Shown here piece by piece: positions 10,801 to 16,800 of a stretch of 20,117 bases of DNA. The stretch spans positions 23,841 to 43,957 of the forward strand of contig NAOQ01000576.1 in assembly GCA_002751075.1 (NCBI GenBank), written 5' to 3'. The notes under the pieces are model-generated. The model worked only from the letters and a program-made list of their open reading frames with translations, had not been told where the DNA came from and made no database searches. Position numbers and translations under genes: made by a program. The first letter of the stretch is position 1, and every line of letters begins with the position of its first letter. Origin of the DNA: Ichthyophonus hoferi (lineage: Eukaryota > Opisthokonta > Ichthyosporea > Ichthyophonida > Ichthyophonidae).

Positions 10801-13800
10801 TAAATAATATACTATACTATACTGTACTATATTATAGTGTAAATAATATACTATACTATACTGTACTATATTATAGTGTAAATAATATACTATACTATAC
10901 TGTACTATATTATAGTGTAAATAATATACTATACTATACTGTATTATATTATAGTGTAAATAATATACTATACTATACTGTACTATATTATAGTGTAAAT
11001 AATATACTATACTATACTATACTATACTATATATACCATACTATAGTAGACTATACTGGCATAGCATATCATTTCTTACTATACCATAGCATGGAAAACT
11101 AATTGCTATTAAGATCACATTAAGAGATATGGAAGAAACAAATAAAACGTTGTGGTGAGAGGATGGAATTATTAGTGTGGTTCATTGAGGTCTTTGTTAT
11201 ATAGAAAGCTTATAATATATACTATAATACATATTATAATACTTCCTATAAGGTACACGCTGTGTAATAGTTCTGTACCATTTTTGTTTGAAAAAATATG
11301 TCGGTTGACTACCTTGTAAAATCGTATTAACAACATAGGCTGGAGAGGAAGGGATCAAACCAACCAAGTACTATGCATGATATTCATTTGTTTTATGTTT
11401 TACTTGTACTGCTCGTTTGGGTACGAAGTACATTTGTATTATATTTTCTGTGTACATTGTGTACGCCACCTTCTTTGTCTACTCATGAAGAACCTGTATA
11501 CATTAATTAATTAATTAACATCTCTTTAACGGCCCTACCAGCAAAGAGATTGACCATCAGAGCCTTCATTGGCGACCATCTGTCGCTACACTAGAGCCTG
11601 AAAGCGGTATGTATCTCCTTCTGTCTTTTTTTTCTTTTGCTTGTTCTTATCTCTTTATTTCCTTTTATCTTTCCTATATCTTTCATAGCTGCTTTACATA
11701 TATAAGCTTACTACAATGCATAAGTTGAACAATATTATAGTGCTATAATGTATTGTCGTGTATTATATTATATTGTATATATATGTAAATATACATTTAT
11801 GTTATGGATATTAATAAAGATATGAATCATTAATATACTTATATGTATATATATGCAAATAGTGTATTATATTATATTATATATACAAACAGCACGGTTA
11901 GATAGGCATGATAAAGAGCTCTCGGAAGAGTATTTGAATGAACCATAGGATGATGATAATCATACTAGCCGTGAATGTGTATATAATCAATGTAATTGTA
12001 ACAACAATTATAACATACTACAGAGATTCGACTCATAACTGATAAGTTTTTTGATGACATGGATACTGGCTCTAAGGGTTCACTGTCTTTTACTGTATGT
12101 ATTTCTACCTCAATTTTCTCTCTAGATATGCAACATATACACCATTTTATGCGCATAGTGTAATGTCATTTCAGATCATATGTTTTGGGGTTTCACATAA
12201 CATATTGCTTAGGTATCCTGTCTACGGCTAGTGCGGCTGATTTGTTTAATAATAAAAATACGTCTTAGCATATCTATTCTCCATGTATGCAAAGGGCACG
12301 TTAGAAACCTCATTAATTCGGTATTATTTCTCTTTTTAAGCGAATATAGGTCACGGGAACACCCATGTTTTTACTTAGTATTCGTAGCATAGTAGCAGAG
12401 AAAGCCTTAGTAATTTACCTACACATATACATATACATATGGGAAATCAATACAGTTCAGCACATATATATGCCATTACACGTTAAATATGACAATACTC
12501 TATATAGCCCTATATATGTGTAGGTTTGCCTGCTGCCTTTGTGCATATGTGGACATGTACATATACATCTATACATATAATACATACACGTACTAACAAT
12601 AGATATTCACAGATTCTTGCCCATTGGCTGCGACATAGATCTACCCATGCCAGAAGATACGTAGATCGGATTGTACAGTTTGCTGATATCACTTTAGTCA
12701 AACGACCTCTGACAGCCCATGGTAGGGTTTGTTTTATGATTATTTTTTAATTTTAATTTTAATTTTAAATGAGTTGGTTATGGTGGCAGAAATCAGTTTA
12801 TCGGACCTACCTTTATAGCTCTGAATACGGAATACGGGAAACATAATAGTATGCAGCTGACTGCTACAGAGAAATCGTAAATATATTAGGAAAGATAATA
12901 ATTATTATTGCACGCGTATTGTAAGCTAATCCAAGCTTACAGATGATAAATACGTAGGAGAGGGAGGGAGAGGGAGAGGGAGAGGGAGATGATAGAGATG
13001 ACCCGGGTCTTACTGTGTACCCACCCTGTCTGTTGTGAGATTGTTACTTACCTCCACTGTGCAGACGAGAAAGAAATTATTGCCAACATGATGAGTAAGA
13101 CCACCAAGAGTAAATCTACGGATACAGAGGCATTACAGTTCTGCTATATACTGGCTGCAAACTGGTACTGTATATATAATGTTTCTGCCTAACTGGATAT
13201 CTCTCCTCTTTCTTTCTCCCTCTCTTTATCTTTCTCTTTTGTACAAACATGCCATCTTCTATAGTACTCGTTCAAGGCCCAATCGCAATTTACAGAAAGG
13301 AGCTATTATATATATAATTGTAATTAAAATGCTGCAATTAATTGTCGTAATATATATATATATTTTTTATGCCAATCTCATTGAACAAAGTAAGCCTGGA
13401 CATTTAAATTCAATATATTTTGTAATATAGCCAATCTGCTCTTAAAGCTATTTGACATACGGGTATATAAGCATTAATCAATTGTGACGTTAAAGTGACG
13501 TGCTAGTAGGCCCGGGTATCTAGCTCACAGCTGTTACTTATTTCAGTTTTAAACTTTCCCTAACTTAGCTTATTGGTGCCTGCCCGAGTTATGATTTGTC
13601 CTTAGTGGCCTGTTATATTGGTTGCTAGGCCATAGACACACCTATGGTTATAAGCGCGTGTGTATATATTTCATATATTTTATAACTCCTCTTCGTAGTT
13701 TATATTTATATTTTTATGGTTGGAATTGAATTGGTTACGGGATGGTATTATATTTTTATTTTTAGTTTTATGGTTGGAGTTGGGTTGGCTACGGGATGAT

Positions 13801-16800
13801 ATTATAATTCCTTGCCCAATGCAAGCCTAAAGATAAAAGATAAAGCAAGAGGACTGTAGGTAGATTTGTGGCAATAACAGGTGTTTCATATTAGAATATA
13901 TTTATATAACAAGAAAAGTCATATCAACATTGGCGTGTTATATCCAATCAGCTCACATGCAACCTTATATAGTATATATTATACAACATACAAGATAGAG
14001 CCTATAATTTATAATTTATAATAGCCATATATAGTTTATCCACCAACAATCTATATCACTATGGTTACCGTTGTTGGGGTGAAGTGGAGAGTATTGCTTA
14101 AAGCCTTATGACGTACTTAACCTACTGTGACATGTACTATACATGCAGGTGGAATCAATGGAAAAAATACGTCAATTATGACCATACCGAAACCCTACCT
14201 AGAGCCAACCGGCATAAGCCTAGCGTGATTGACAATAAACCGATTTTAGAGGTAAATGACAGGTCATTCTCGTAGATTTACTCCCTCTTTTCCCTTCTGA
14301 TTTTATATTCTGTTGCCTACCTTATTTCTCATTGGTGGGCCCCCTAATTATTAATAATGTATCCTTGGACCCTTAATGTATTGCTATATATAGACTTTTA
14401 CATTTTGCTCAAGCATACAATAATGGATGAATACCTTATAGAAATGGTTGGCTAATTTTAATGAGGTATAACAAGTAATTAAAATTGACTCAGCCCATCA
14501 AATTCTGACTATCCCTCTGTATATTTGATTTCATTAGCTAGTGTAGGAATGTGCCAGTAATAACCAATGATATTAAGCTGACTAGATTAATATTAAATAT
14601 GACTGGTTTAATGTGTTTATAGAGATACGAATGAAAACAAGAATGATATTTTAATTGGGTATAAAAATGTCTTTTAGTAAATATATTATATTGATTGTAG
14701 ATCATTGGCAATACGGATTTTAAATTAAGTATATCATTCTACTACTATTCAATTATAATATTGTACTAATATCTTATTATACTATTATCCTATTAATATA
14801 CTATCCTACATATGCGCATAGTGTGGACCACTATGTATAGTGTACATATCATATTGAACACACTTACCTACATACATATATATATATACATGTACGTATA
14901 TGTACACCCAATGTAATAACTACTATGTTGTTTGCTAAACATTACCAAGGATAGGGTAGACCAAAAGAGTCATACATGGATGTATGGGCATGCTTGTGTA
15001 TACGAAGAAAATGTTGAACGACTATTTGTTTTATATATAATATAACGAGATTCAGTATTATATGACTCCTGCAGCGTAGAGCTATATGGAATACTGTAGG
15101 TACATAATTATTATTATAATAATAATTATAACTATAATAACTACAACAACCATAACATAACAACAACAACATCTACAACAGAACGATGAATTTATTACCG
15201 AAGAAGATCAATGCACACTAAAACCATACCTAGAGGAAGGAGACGATTATGTCATTATCAATCAAGATACATGGGAAACTCTGAAAGGTAAATGGTTATG
15301 ATATAATAGCATGTTCTTTGTTTATTTAACAGTCTACTACATACCAACATATATATATGCTGGTATGTATGATAGTATGATAGTATGTATGGTAGTATGT
15401 ATATATATATGATAGTATATATGGTAGTATGTATATATGTGTGATAGTATGTATGTATATATGTATGATAGTATGTATATATGTATGATAGTATGTGTCT
15501 ATGTATGATAGTATATATATATATATATATATATAATGAACTATACATGTAATATTACGTTGACTGTTAAGAAGAATAAATAAAGTTTCTACACAGTTTT
15601 TCTTCTTTTTAATATGTCTAATATATCTACTATATCTACTATATCTATTATATATATTTTTTTCAATGATATAGTCCATAGATAAAATGGATGAAAGCAA
15701 CATACTTATTAACATTTTATGTGTTTATTACAGGATGGTATGGTGGAGGTCCTGCCATAGCGCGAAGAAAGATTCGAAACAAGACCATAGTAAGTAGTAG
15801 TATAGTAGTAAGAGTATGTAGTATATTTATGTATGTACATACATAGTATATATTATGATGTATGATGCTTTTAACTATGTGTTTATTATATATATGTAAG
15901 CTGTTCTCTAAAATTACATGGGTCCTTATTACCTCTTATATCTCAGGGTTTTCTTTATATATATATTGTTTCTCTCTTTCTCTTTTACTTTCTTTCTCCT
16001 CGGTCCTTTCCCTCTGGGTTATAAAGTACTTTTGTTATACTAGTTTAATCAAGTCGCCAGTACATACCATTCCAAATTCTCTCAACCTAAAAATGACAGT
16101 AGTCTTTTACACCACTGATCTCTCTTGGTTTTTTTTCTCTTCTATCCTCCTCTCTCACTCCTTTCCCCCCTCTCTCACACAGTCTACAGACTGCAGACGG
16201 CCCAGCATGGTAGAAGAATCGCATAGTCTCTTTACCACATCCGTCTCCTCTACTAGTACCTTGTCATACATCCCTGAGCTCTATCCCTTGAGGTTGTGGC
16301 TGGTCCGATCAGATAGCGTGGGATTGAATGCTGATTTAACTGGTATGTAGTATATATATATACGTGTGTTTCCACTCTATCTTTCTCTACCACGTACATA
16401 CATACTATCATACATATATACATATATATATATACTAGTAACCTTGGTGTTGTTTTTATTTGTTTCATATATGTTTTGTAATATAATCAAATTTTCTGTA
16501 TTGCTGCTATTGTTGTCTCTATTGCCACCGTGGTGGTTGTTGTTGTTGTTAATACTTGATACTCTATTCTATTTAACAATTGTTTATATATTTATTTATT
16601 TTTTAAAAAACAGAAGCATATGAATGGTTGTATTTGAGTGTTATGCAATGAAAGCTATTTGTTTTTGTTGCGTTACATACATGCCCCTTTAAAAACTATT
16701 TATAGGATTGTATCTGTTGAGTTACCTTCCCTACTCACGTCTAATCAATGAAATAGACCAGTGTGATGTCTCTGTGTTTTCTGGTGATATGTAGTTAGCT

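Noticed and set aside
10737-11102. 121-codon frame of repeated SVNNILYYTVLYY
   Set aside because: It exists only because the minisatellite period is 39 bp. It lies inside an intron and has no plausible protein character.
10625-11949. A small separate gene starting MALNDFRATM and spliced through 11542-11606 to a stop near 11949 (75 residues)
   Set aside because: The phases do fit, but joining exon 3 to an acceptor at 10644 gives a gapless match to USP32, and exon 5 joins exon 6 in phase with the EF-hand-like sequence. The 11893-11948 piece adds only an early stop and has no usable donor.
15258-15715. Minus-strand Tyr/Ile/His-rich frames of 96 and 129 codons
   Set aside because: Translations of the tandem array in intron 10. 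They overlap exon 10 in antisense and have no domain.
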